A stretch of 64,000 nt of DNA from Siphonodentalium dalli (lineage: Eukaryota; Mollusca; Scaphopoda; Gadilida; Siphonodentaliidae). Made by a program: the position numbers and the translations under genes. The DNA lies in contig CP136064.1 in assembly GCA_032622095.1 (NCBI GenBank), positions 218,314,205 through 218,378,204 of the forward strand, in the 5' to 3' direction. The notes under the pieces are model-generated. The model was not told the origin of the DNA and did not search any database. It saw nothing but the letters and a program-made list of their open reading frames with translations. Numbering within the stretch: the first letter of the stretch is position 1; every line of letters begins with the position of its first letter. Of the stretch, positions 22,128 to 33,394 are shown in pieces.

Positions 22128-23335
22128 TGCCTCAGCCATCATAGGTCAGGCATGGGTAGAATATGCCCACTGCCCCACTGCAAGGGGTAAGAATCCCTAA
22201 TTTTGACACGCGAGGCATCGACCTGTGGGTGCGGATTAGCTCATGGTCCACTTCGGTCCTACATCCCATCAAGACGGGTGGTTAACCCTTCTCAATCAAT
22301 CGACTAGTCATGCCACAGTGTTTCAGATTAAATTTATGTTATCTGTCGATTTGTTTATTCTGATGTTTGTAGTTTTGTTTCTTGTTCTTCACGAATTATG
22401 TTTCTGTCGTATCACGTTTCTTCGAATTTCGTCTTGATTATTGTTGAATAAAGTTCTGTTCACGCATGTCTCACCATGAGAAGGTACATATAGGCTGCTA
22501 TACACAGTGGCTAAACGGGTCACGTGGAAATTCAAACTAACAACAACGTAGGAATGATGACTTACTAATAATGCTAAGAAATATGTCAAGCCAATATGGA
22601 CATGTCCAGTAAAATACTCTCTCCTGATTTAATGTTCAAAGAAAGAGTTCTATCTATTCTCCAGTTAACATATCTTGTACAAACACCTGTGTTGGTTAAT
22701 CATCTCAAGACGATGAATAGCAGCAGGGTTGTGTTCAGAACCCGCGACATATCTGGTTCGTCTGATCTGATATATTCGCTGAGTTGGGTCCACATGGAGT
22801 CACAAATGTATATAGAATGTCCAAAACAATTGGTGATTAGATATTACTCAACACCTACCGGATTTAAAGGTTGGATACATGAACTGCTATTGATTACATT
22901 TGTACCATCCCCTTTGTGGTATATAAGTGTCAAAACGTTACCATGGCCAAGAGATTTGTAACAATAAAGACATAATTATGTGCACAGTGTTCTTCGTCGG
23001 GCCACGAGCACACGAATTGATCACGACAAACAAATATTCAAACTGTCTCAGCAATGGGTCGTTCATGTTCCGTCGGAGACTATGCAATTACAGTTCAGCA
23101 CATTAAAGCTGAGAAACAACTTTCATGTCGAGAGAGTCAGAAAATTGCTGTCTCTCAACCTTTATATGAACTTCGGAGGAGGCCGACGTTGCTCCCGTCC
23201 GAGAACTTGTATCACGGGCAATGGACACATCTACTCGAGTTGAGCCAGTTCCTCAAAAAGAATATACTAAAGTTGAGCCTGTTGCTCAATAACAATCGAC
23301 AAAATCACAAACATTTTTTCTCAGAAACAGGTTGA
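22128..23335 (+). mobile_element. Non-LTR retrotransposon L1m, decayed 5' half
   Basis: The 5' leader (about 22140-22520) matches the copy at 60562-61160: 'cgaggcatcgacctg', 'catcaagacgggtggtt', 'caatcaatcg.ctagtca' and 'tgtttcagatt' occur in the same order. ORF1 remnants follow. The ORF2 region and 3' tail are missing here. Confidence 0.75.
22596..23330 (+). pseudogene. Frameshifted gag-like ORF1 of retrotransposon L1m
   Basis: Pieces of the ORF1 protein, an RNA-binding nucleic-acid chaperone in intact elements, appear in different frames. 'VQTPVLVNHLKTMNSSR' is at about 22675-22730. 'ELGPHGVTNVYRMSKTI' follows in another frame near 22780. 'YKCQNVTMAKRF', a degenerate CCHC zinc knuckle, is near 22920. 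'IKAEKQLSCRESQKI' lies near 23100-23150. At least two frameshifts and several stops make it dead. The same motif is better preserved at 61166-61441. Confidence 0.65.
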
Positions 23336-23598
23336 TATTTGAGTTTGAAAAGTTCGACAAGATGCATAAAGAGAAACGTTTAACTTTGAGAGACACCAAA
23401 CAGATTGTGGATTGAAGCTTCCATTTGAGTAACAGACGACATTCTGTGTCTGATGTATTGACAATGACCGACGCCAGATTAATACAATGTTATAAATAAA
23501 TGCCAATGCCAAATCAGACACTAGAAACTACTTTAAACAGCCTGTTCCCCAAAAACCAGCACATTATCTGCTTACAGTATAACTTGTTTTAGGTAGTT

Positions 23599-23698
23599 AA
23601 TCTGCTTAGAATCGCATCCCTTAGAGTCGATAATGTGCTGAAAATGCGAATATTTTATTCACATTATCGACTCACCATGAGGCGATTCTAAGCAGATT
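23599..23698. repeat. Palindromic element, ~39-bp arms
   Basis: Arm 23599-23637 ('aatctgcttagaatcgc ... gataatgtg') is inverted at 23660-23698 around a 22-nt loop. A related 'cattatctgctta' occurs near 23563 and 23809, so the hairpin is probably the core of a larger MITE of about 23560-23830. Confidence 0.75.
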
Positions 23699-24579
23699 AT
23701 GTACTGATAATGAAACAAATAAGCCAAATCACGACTGCTCCGGTGTACGCTCTTAAACAGGTGTTTTCACTGTGGTCCGCGCCATAAAACGAAATAACCG
23801 GTAAGAGTCCATTATCTGCTTATTTTAGAATCAAATAATCACATTATGTACCTCGTTCACATTATAGGTCGTTTATGTGCGTATTTCCGTGAGGATCTGT
23901 TGACTTTAAATTGAATTGTGTTATTTGAAATTTGGTATGTATTCCACCTGTATTTATATACTAATTGCATGTGTTTTATATACCGTAATATCTTTGCACA
24001 CTTAAATGTATATTTCCGACTCAAAGCGGAACCATCCCTCTTGCGTGCGTTCATTTGAACATTGCTAATTGGTCTCACCCACTGTCTGCGTTGTGTTCAG
24101 AGCTGCTTTGGTACGTTCGTTTTGACAACCTGTTTCTGTTTAGTCGTGATGTGGCCTTTATTGTGGATATAAACCCCATTCAATATCAGCAATCATCATA
24201 TGTCGGATTTACATGGTATTTTGTATGAACACGAATCAACACGGAGAAAAGATATAAATATATATAAATGGAACTGGTTTCGTACATTCATGTTTTGCCC
24301 ATGAATATGACCCTTATGGGATATCTGTATCGTTATAGCGCATGTTTGAATAATCTTTGGTATGTCCGGCTATGTCGTGGGTTATCATGGGGGTGGGCAA
24401 TATCTACATGTAACAGGTTTTGTCTATTCGTTTATTTTGAAGGTAAACTAAAAATAAATAAATCTCAACAAAAAGCCGCCTTTGCTTGGATACGAGGCCT
24501 GGTGCACTTGTTTAAGTGAAGAGATCTCCGCACTTGCTAATTAATAAAACTAAGGAAATGTCCCACGAATACGAATATG
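23699..24579. other. Stretch without recognised gene
   Basis: Short frames at 23857-24078 and 24268-24519 carry no known domain. Confidence 0.35.
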
Positions 24580-24583
24580 TTCA

Positions 24584-24903
24584 AGGCCCACTTAATTTTC
24601 GAACCACCAGATCACATTATTTACAACATATTCCATATTATATACCATTTATAAAGTTTATTATTCTCAATGGAAGGGGAATAACTATATCTCTCAGTTT
24701 GAATTATGATGCATTCTGGGTTAACAAGGGGGGAAGTCTTGGAATGAATATGAGAACCTCTATCACTTGGTGGACACTTCAAGGCCACAGCTGTTCCGTA
24801 TTCTGGTGGAAAATATATATTTTTGGTTCCTCTTCCAAATGGTATATAATATGGGATATGTTGTGTATAATGTAATCTGGTCATTCGAAAATTAAGTGGG
24901 CCT
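24584..24903. mobile_element. MITE family A, copy 2 (320 bp, internally deleted)
   Basis: It has the same ends and orientation as 2646-3080 but lacks ~110 bp just inside the left end. The right flank is TTAA (24904-24907) and the left is TTCA (24580-24583), a decayed TTAA. The open frames 24516-24875 (+) and 24621-24935 (-) are products of the near-palindromic element. Confidence 0.85.
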
Positions 24904-24907
24904 TTAA

Positions 24908-25909
24908 AGTTATGTATGCATGTTCGCTGTGGCATCTGATTTGCTTTAGTTCATATCATCGTTCGTCCCTCGCGTAATCATATGCGCGTATGCGACAAGT
25001 TAAGTCTTACTCGGTCAAACTGTTGTTCTTCTAATTTATCATCAATTTGTCGTCATTGGTGGTGTTTATAGCCCAATAAAATCGACATTTAGAGATTTGT
25101 GTTTGTTAGCACGAAGCCTCCTTGATGATTACTGGGTGAATATACTGGACTCTTCTGTGCTTCAATATCATTATCTTTTAGAAGCGACTTGTAGAAGATG
25201 CTATTTCAACTACCCTCCCCTCGGAATGTCAGCTACTCGCTTGTTTTATCGCCTGGAGATAATTTGTTTTGGAACAAACGAGCTCATCGCTGCCTCCATT
25301 GGGTCGGGATATGTCTCTTTTGTAAGGTGGCAATGAAATGTTGATATAATTACTTTGTGTCGGTCATTTTGTTTAATCCCAGGCTGCAATATTCTGAAGA
25401 CTTATTATGCCGAAGTTCATTAACCATAAACTTCCCTAGTGTTGTGAGGCTGATAATTTATTATAATGCCGATGTCATCGAATTGCAATTACATTAGTGT
25501 GAAGTTATCAAACTGCTCAGTAGACTATTTTGGTGCTCTTGGCGATTTCCCAGAAGTTAGTTGTGCATTCGTGTTTCAAACAAAAGCAACTGTTTGTTAT
25601 TCATGATATCAGGTCATGCTATCCCATATGATCCATGTCAGCTTCGCATGTTCCACAACCCGCTGGAAATTCTCGTTTACCGCCGACATACAGTTCACCG
25701 CATATAATGTGTGTGGCCGTTTTATAACCAAATACATGTACCTTACGAAATGCTACCAAATGGTTTGATCTATAAACAAAAGTGATCACGTGTAAATCGG
25801 CCAAATAACCCTAGATTATACAGAATGTTACACAATCGATTCTGGCCAAAAATTCCCTATTCCGAAGATAAAAGAAAAGCAAAATATAGATTTAAATTTG
25901 TGTCCAGAG
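24908..25909. other. Stretch without recognised feature
   Basis: The open frame 25097-25336 (+, 79 codons) is unrecognised. No repeats are seen. Confidence 0.35.
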
Positions 25910-26281
25910 GACCCAGGGACAAAACAACCCGGGCGTATTTGGGGTTGGGTTGTCCCGATTTTCTGGGTCGGGTTGTTCAATGTTTTGACTAAATAGTTTT
26001 TGTCGTATTCACAGCATGCACGTTTTTTTTTAGAGATTCAGATATGTGATTTTATGGTCCCATATTGGTATATTTTATAGCTATATTAATTATTATTTAT
26101 GTTGGACCACGTTGATGACGTCACAAAACATACTACATTCCGTTCCATCATGATTGTAGACGTATGTATCACAACTACTAGTATGCATGTTCTCATGTTT
26201 CCCCATATATTTTATTCTTATTTTATATTAAGTTGAGAAAGTAATAACTTATTCTTTATTGGGTTGGGATGTCCCTGGGTC
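25910..26281. mobile_element. Possible TIR element straddling the array's left edge
   Basis: 'gacccagggac' with 'caaccc' at 25910-25931 is matched by the inverse 'gggttgggatgtccctgggt' near 26261-26280. This gives ~21-bp terminal inverted repeats around ~370 bp. Only the part from 25991 onward was amplified in the 1250-bp array, so later units lack the left terminus. Confidence 0.45.
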
Positions 26282-26730
26282 AATCGGGTCGGGCTGTCAT
26301 TGGTCCGATGGTCCCATTACCACAAACACAATATATCTGTTTTCACCGTTCATGCGAGGACAGGTACGTTATTTTTACCCTCACTAATTGTCCACAAAAC
26401 ATATTGATAACGAATATAACGACACAAGTACTGATACTTTTTAATGCGCGGCACAGTTATCGTGCATGGCATGCCATACTGGGCGAACGGCACCCAATAT
26501 CCGGGCCATGTCTACAAGAGGCTCGGATTCTACATGCACATATATATACACACACCAATGTGTATCACACTTCAAGCTATGGGAGTGGGAGGGGCGATTT
26601 TGAGGAACGCCTTACCCACCGACCATTGATAAAGGTTCATGGGCGATTCATAAAATCTTATAAATACCTTATCACTGCAAAATCTGATTTTAAAAGCCAC
26701 TTTACGTATTTCGATGTGGGTCCTTGGTAA
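26269..26730 (+). pseudogene. 153-codon ORF in unit 1 (repeated in units 2-5), chimeric
   Basis: The frame recurs at 27519, 28769, 30019 and 31269. Its last ~38 residues ('LIKVHGRFIKSYKYLITAK' onward to '...YFDVGPW') are the C-terminus of the retrotransposon L1m ORF2, also seen at 61501-61633 and 9.8-10.1 kb. The first ~115 residues read through non-coding DNA fused upstream by the truncated insertion and have no recognisable domain. Conservation between units reflects recent duplication, not selection. A transcribed chimeric peptide cannot be excluded. Confidence 0.6.
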
Positions 26731-26940
26731 TGTCATGTTCTTTAGTTGCTATTTATTATCTATTCTTCTTGGGTCCTTTATTTGTACATAGCTCACCATT
26801 GCATTGTTTTAATCTAATCCACTGTCTGATTTATCTACACAATTGCTTCGCAATGAAATTGTTTTGATACCTGATTCTGTCCTTGGTCGTGATATGGCCT
26901 AGCGGCTAAAACGACGTTAAACCCTCAATCAATCAATCAA
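26611..26940 (+). mobile_element. Retrotransposon L1m 3' end in unit 1
   Basis: From 'cttacccaccgaccat' to the (AATC)n tail: the ORF2 C-terminus, stop at 26730, and a 3' UTR with 'atggcctagcggctaaaacg'. Identical segments are at 27861-28190, 29111-29440, 30361-30690 and 31611-31940. The insertion predates the tandem amplification because every unit has it. Confidence 0.85.
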
Positions 26941-27240
26941 TTTGAGGAAATGGCAAATAATATGGCAAATAATATGCCTTTCGCTTACTACCAGATACAA
27001 TTTCTCTTGCCATGTTTATATTGTGTACACTGTATGATCTGATAATATTTGCTTAATTGAGAATAAAACAGTTCACACACAGCTCTGATCGTGTCTGCAA
27101 GAATCCCAACAAAACACATAAACCCCGGATCGAATGTTAATACATATTATATAAATCAGTTTTGCTCTGGACAATATATTCGAGATTGTTGTTGGCTCCC
27201 GGATTTTTTATAGACAGATCAGGAATTCTTTGGGAGAGCT

Positions 27241-28490
27241 AAATAGTTTTTGTCGTATTCACAGCATGCACGTTTTTTTTTAGAGATTCAGATATGTGAT
27301 TTTATGGTCCCATATTGGTATATTTTATAGCTATATTAATTATTATTTATGTTGGACCACGTTGATGACGTCACAAAACATACTACATTCCGTTCCATCA
27401 TGATTGTAGACGTATGTATCACAACTACTAGTATGCATGTTCTCATATTTCCCCATATATTTTATTCTTATTTTATATTAAGTTGAGAAAGTAATAACTT
27501 ATTCTTTATTGGGTTGGGATGTCCCTGGGTCAATCGGGTCGGGCTGTCATTGGTCCGATGGTCCCATTACCACAAACACAATATATCTGTTTTCACCGTT
27601 CATGCGAGGACAGGTACGTTATTTTTACCCTCACTAATTGTCCACAAAACATATTGATAACGAATATAACGACACAAGTACTGATACTTTTTAATGCGCG
27701 GCACAGTTATCGTGCATGGCATGCCATACTGGGCGAACGGCACCCAATATCCGGGCCATGTCTACAAGAGGCTCGGATTCTACATGCACATATATACACA
27801 CACACCAATGTGTATCACACTTCAAGCTATGGGAGTGGGAGGGGCGATTTTGAGGAACGCCTTACCCACCGACCATTGATAAAGGTTCATGGGCGATTCA
27901 TAAAATCTTATAAATACCTTATCACTGCAAAATCTGATTTTAAAAGCCACTTTACGTATTTCGATGTGGGTCCTTGGTAATGTCATGTTCTTTAGTTGCT
28001 ATTTATTATCTATTCTTCTTGGGTCCTTTATTTGTACATAGCTCACCATTGCATTGTTTTAATCTAATCCACTGTCTGATTTATCTACACAATTGCTTCG
28101 CAATGAAATTGTTTTGATACCTGATTCTGTCCTTGGTCGTGATATGGCCTAGCGGCTAAAACGACGTTAAACCCTCAATCAATCAATCAATTTGAGGAAA
28201 TGGCAAATAATATGGCAAATAATATGCCTTTCGCTTACTACCAGATACAATTTCTCTTGCCATGTTTATATTGTGTACACTGTATGATCTGATAATATTT
28301 GCTTAATTGAGAATAAAACAGTTCACACACAGCTCTGATCGTGTCTGCAAGAATCCCAACAAAACACATAAACCCCGGATCGAATGTTAATACATATTAT
28401 ATAAATCAGTTTTGCTCTGGACAATATATTCGAGATTGTTGTTGGCTCCCGGATTTTTTATAGACAGATCAGGAATTCTTTGGGAGAGCT
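27241..28490. repeat. 1250-bp unit 2
   Basis: Carries the longer AC variant 'catatatacacacac' near 27789 and a private G-to-A change ('tctcatatttcccc') near 27447. Confidence 0.95.
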
Positions 28491-29740
28491 AAATAGTTTT
28501 TGTCGTATTCACAGCATGCACGTTTTTTTTTAGAGATTCAGATATGTGATTTTATGGTCCCATATTGGTATATTTTATAGCTATATTAATTATTATTTAT
28601 GTTGGACCACGTTGATGACGTCACAAAACATACTACATTCCGTTCCATCATGATTGTAGACGTATGTATCACAACTACTAGTATGCATGTTCTCATGTTT
28701 CCCCATATATTTTATTCTTATTTTATATTAAGTTGAGAAAGTAATAACTTATTCTTTATTGGGTTGGGATGTCCCTGGGTCAATCGGGTCGGGCTGTCAT
28801 TGGTCCGATGGTCCCATTACCACAAACACAATATATCTGTTTTCACCGTTCATGCGAGGACAGGTACGTTATTTTTACCCTCACTAATTGTCCACAAAAC
28901 ATATTGATAACGAATATAACGACACAAGTACTGATACTTTTTAATGCGCGGCACAGTTATCGTGCATGGCATGCCATACTGGGCGAACGGCACCCAATAT
29001 CCGGGCCATGTCTACAAGAGGCTCGGATTCTACATGCACATATATATACACACACCAATGTGTATCACACTTCAAGCTATGGGAGTGGGAGGGGCGATTT
29101 TGAGGAACGCCTTACCCACCGACCATTGATAAAGGTTCATGGGCGATTCATAAAATCTTATAAATACCTTATCACTGCAAAATCTGATTTTAAAAGCCAC
29201 TTTACGTATTTCGATGTGGGTCCTTGGTAATGTCATGTTCTTTAGTTGCTATTTATTATCTATTCTTCTTGGGTCCTTTATTTGTACATAGCTCACCATT
29301 GCATTGTTTTAATCTAATCCACTGTCTGATTTATCTACACAATTGCTTCGCAATGAAATTGTTTTGATACCTGATTCTGTCCTTGGTCGTGATATGGCCT
29401 AGCGGCTAAAACGACGTTAAACCCTCAATCAATCAATCAATTTGAGGAAATGGCAAATAATATGGCAAATAATATGCCTTTCGCTTACTACCAGATACAA
29501 TTTCTCTTGCCATGTTTATATTGTGTACACTGTATGATCTGATAATATTTGCTTAATTGAGAATAAAACAGTTCACACACAGCTCTGATCGTGTCTGCAA
29601 GAATCCCAACAAAACACATAAACCCCGGATCGAATGTTAATACATATTATATAAATCAGTTTTGCTCTGGACAATATATTCGAGATTGTTGTTGGCTCCC
29701 GGATTTTTTATAGACAGATCAGGAATTCTTTGGGAGAGCT
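28491..29740. repeat. 1250-bp unit 3
   Basis: Appears identical to unit 1, including the longer AT variant. Confidence 0.95.
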
Positions 29741-30990
29741 AAATAGTTTTTGTCGTATTCACAGCATGCACGTTTTTTTTTAGAGATTCAGATATGTGAT
29801 TTTATGGTCCCATATTGGTATATTTTATAGCTATATTAATTATTATTTATGTTGGACCACGTTGATGACGTCACAAAACATACTACATTCCGTTCCATCA
29901 TGATTGTAGACGTATGTATCACAACTACTAGTATGCATGTTCTCATGTTTCCCCATATATTTTATTCTTATTTTATATTAAGTTGAGAAAGTAATAACTT
30001 ATTCTTTATTGGGTTGGGATGTCCCTGGGTCAATCGGGTCGGGCTGTCATTGGTCCGATGGTCCCATTACCACAAACACAATATATCTGTTTTCACCGTT
30101 CATGCGAGGACAGGTACGTTATTTTTACCCTCACTAATTGTCCACAAAACATATTGATAACGAATATAACGACACAAGTACTGATACTTTTTAATGCGCG
30201 GCACAGTTATCGTGCATGGCATGCCATACTGGGCGAACGGCACCCAATATCCGGGCCATGTCTACAAGAGGCTCGGATTCTACATGCACATATATACACA
30301 CACACCAATGTGTATCACACTTCAAGCTATGGGAGTGGGAGGGGCGATTTTGAGGAACGCCTTACCCACCGACCATTGATAAAGGTTCATGGGCGATTCA
30401 TAAAATCTTATAAATACCTTATCACTGCAAAATCTGATTTTAAAAGCCACTTTACGTATTTCGATGTGGGTCCTTGGTAATGTCATGTTCTTTAGTTGCT
30501 ATTTATTATCTATTCTTCTTGGGTCCTTTATTTGTACATAGCTCACCATTGCATTGTTTTAATCTAATCCACTGTCTGATTTATCTACACAATTGCTTCG
30601 CAATGAAATTGTTTTGATACCTGATTCTGTCCTTGGTCGTGATATGGCCTAGCGGCTAAAACGACGTTAAACCCTCAATCAATCAATCAATTTGAGGAAA
30701 TGGCAAATAATATGGCAAATAATATGCCTTTCGCTTACTACCAGATACAATTTCTCTTGCCATGTTTATATTGTGTACACTGTATGATCTGATAATATTT
30801 GCTTAATTGAGAATAAAACAGTTCACACACAGCTCTGATCGTGTCTGCAAGAATCCCAACAAAACACATAAACCCCGGATCGAATGTTAATACATATTAT
30901 ATAAATCAGTTTTGCTCTGGACAATATATTCGAGATTGTTGTTGGCTCCCGGATTTTTTATAGACAGATCAGGAATTCTTTGGGAGAGCT
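29741..30990. repeat. 1250-bp unit 4
   Basis: Shares the longer AC variant with units 2 and 5 but lacks unit 2's private change. Confidence 0.95.
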
Positions 30991-32240
30991 AAATAGTTTT
31001 TGTCGTATTCACAGCATGCACGTTTTTTTTTAGAGATTCAGATATGTGATTTTATGGTCCCATATTGGTATATTTTATAGCTATATTAATTATTATTTAT
31101 GTTGGACCACGTTGATGACGTCACAAAACATACTACATTCCGTTCCATCATGATTGTAGACGTATGTATCACAACTACTAGTATGCATGTTCTCATGTTT
31201 CCCCATATATTTTATTCTTATTTTATATTAAGTTGAGAAAGTAATAACTTATTCTTTATTGGGTTGGGATGTCCCTGGGTCAATCGGGTCGGGCTGTCAT
31301 TGGTCCGATGGTCCCATTACCACAAACACAATATATCTGTTTTCACCGTTCATGCGAGGACAGGTACGTTATTTTTACCCTCACTAATTGTCCACAAAAC
31401 ATATTGATAACGAATATAACGACACAAGTACTGATACTTTTTAATGCGCGGCACAGTTATCGTGCATGGCATGCCATACTGGGCGAACGGCACCCAATAT
31501 CCGGGCCATGTCTACAAGAGGCTCGGATTCTAAATGCACATATATACACACACACCAATGTGTATCACACTTCAAGCTATGGGAGTGGGAGGGGCGATTT
31601 TGAGGAACGCCTTACCCACCGACCATTGATAAAGGTTCATGGGCGATTCATAAAATCTTATAAATACCTTATCACTGCAAAATCTGATTTTAAAAGCCAC
31701 TTTACGTATTTCGATGTGGGTCCTTGGTAATGTCATGTTCTTTAGTTGCTATTTATTATCTATTCTTCTTGGGTCCTTTATTTGTACATAGCTCACCATT
31801 GCATTGTTTTAATCTAATCCACTGTCTGATTTATCTACACAATTGCTTCGCAATGAAATTGTTTTGATACCTGATTCTGTCCTTGGTCGTGATATGGCCT
31901 AGCGGCTAAAACGACGTTAAACCCTCAATCAATCAATCAATTTGAGGAAATGGCAAATAATATGGCAAATAATATGCCTTTCGCTTACTACCAGATACAA
32001 TTTCTCTTGCCATGTTTATATTGTGTACACTGTATGAACTGATAATATTTGCTTAATTGAGAATAAAACAGTTCACACACAGCTCTGATCGTGTCTGCAA
32101 GAATCCCGACAAAACACATAAACCCCGGATCGAATGTTAATACATATTATATAAATCAGTTTTGCTCTGGACAATATATTCGAGATTGTTGTTGGCTCCC
32201 GGATTTTTTATAGACAGATCAGGAATTCTTTGGGAGAGCT
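30991..32240. repeat. 1250-bp unit 5
   Basis: The most diverged unit. It has C-to-A near 31532 (His to Asn in the long frame, and a stop in the 61-codon frame), T-to-A near 32037 and A-to-G near 32108. Confidence 0.95.
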
Positions 32241-32670
32241 TTCCGATGAATGGCAACAAGCCATATTTCCGACTAAATCCTGAAAAGTTACCCATAATTC
32301 TGCGGTGGTTAAGGAGTCGATTATTTAGGGCATTACTACTGTAGTCTGCGTGCTGTTTGCGCTGACGCTCCTTCGGAAAGGCCATTTGCTGACCGTCTAT
32401 GTCAAGAAAGCTCGTCACGAACAACAAACGAGACTCCCACGATGATATATATTACTACTCGGCCATCACGCTGCTAGGTTCGGCTTTGATGCCAATAATT
32501 TATGGAAATAGATCCAACAGGTATTCGTTATGTCGGTCAATAACTCTAAGTCAATAATAATATGGGTTATATTTTCAGACTTTTCATTACAAGTTCTGGA
32601 CCGTGTCCGCTATAGTGCTGCCTGTACGCATATGTCATTATTTATATATTATATTACAACATACCGTTGT
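32241..32670. other. Right flank of the array
   Basis: Single-copy sequence continuing the ancestral locus after the last unit. Overlapping frames at 32137-32427 (-) and 32162-32344 (+) are unrecognised. Confidence 0.4.
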
Positions 32671-32945
32671 GCAAATAGGTTCATATTGGACCTAAATATT
32701 CACATAGGATGGACTGATTTCATTCTGAAATAAGCCCCTATTATAGTGAGCTTATGACCGTTATTCCGTTGAATAGCGCGGACCGCAGTGAAATGTGTAT
32801 GTCGAGATAGTCCCACACTGGACTGTTTTAAAAACTGCATTTTAGGTCCATATAGAGTGTATATTGAGGTTTAACAGTGCCAATATGAGCTTATTTCGCC
32901 CATTAACATAAGCCCGTTGTGTGCTTATTGTCACGAGAACAGGCT
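32671..32945 (+). repeat. Dispersed repeat R1, copy 2
   Basis: From 'gcaaataggttcatattgg' to 'cacgagaacaggc'. It matches 47882-48195 in the same orientation and 230-510 in inverse. Confidence 0.75.
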
Positions 32946-33252
32946 GTATATGTCTTTGCTACGTGTATCTCACGAGTCATGCATAAATATGCCGACAGGT
33001 TCAGACAAACGACCTGATATAAGGTGGCGGATCATCTGCGTTATAATGGAGGGCTTGAACTCTACCATGGTACATGTGCTTATAGTGATTGCACACACAT
33101 GTTGCTGTTCCTCATACACTGATGGTTACAAAATATTTCCCATCCGCTCTGAGCCTCTATCACCAAATTACTCCGTATTTACTGACTCAGTTTCCCCACC
33201 ACCAGGCAAGGGGTATTACTTGAATTGGACGTCACCCATCACACCTCAAAAG
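32946..33252. other. Spacer without recognised feature
   Basis: The open frame 32917-33306 (+, 129 codons) runs through R1, this spacer and the next MITE, so it is not a gene. Confidence 0.4.
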
Positions 33253-33366
33253 CCAGTGCATTCTCTTATATATGCTAAGCTCCCTATGGGAGACTCGAAC
33301 ATCTAATAAAATGCACTGGCACATCATCTTTAATGCTGCGCCAGCGAGGCTCTCAGAAAGGGTTAA
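33253..33366. mobile_element. Hairpin MITE family F, right half
   Basis: The imperfect palindrome 'gccagtgcattctcttata' ... 'aatgcactggc' is followed by 'ctttaatgctgcgccagcg' and an '...agaaaggg' end next to TTAA. It matches the right side of 15737-15998. The left side is missing. Confidence 0.65.
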
Positions 33367-33394
33367 TTCATGCTTCATGCTGAAGTACAGTCGT

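Larger units (their letters stand above)
25991..27240. repeat. 1250-bp unit 1
   Basis: Carries the longer AT variant 'catatatatacacac' near 26539 and 'tctcatgtttcccc' near 26194. Confidence 0.95.
25991..32240. repeat. Tandem array of five 1250-bp units
   Basis: Five head-to-tail units of exactly 1250 bp start at 25991, 27241, 28491, 29741 and 30991 and differ at only a handful of positions. The unit combines part of a TIR element, a unique segment, a 5'-truncated retrotransposon 3' end (with its AATC tail) and ~300 bp of AT-rich DNA. The left flank ends 'gact' and the unit ends 'gagct', so the founding junction shares just CT. No gene in it looks functional. Confidence 0.97.

Noticed and set aside
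24516-24935. 119- and 104-codon ORFs on opposite strands
   Set aside because: They lie within MITE family A, whose near-palindromic ends open frames on both strands; they are not conserved in the other two copies.
26444-30379. 61-codon ORF repeated in units 1-4
   Set aside because: It overlaps the longer frame in another phase, has no domain and is broken in unit 5 by a single base.
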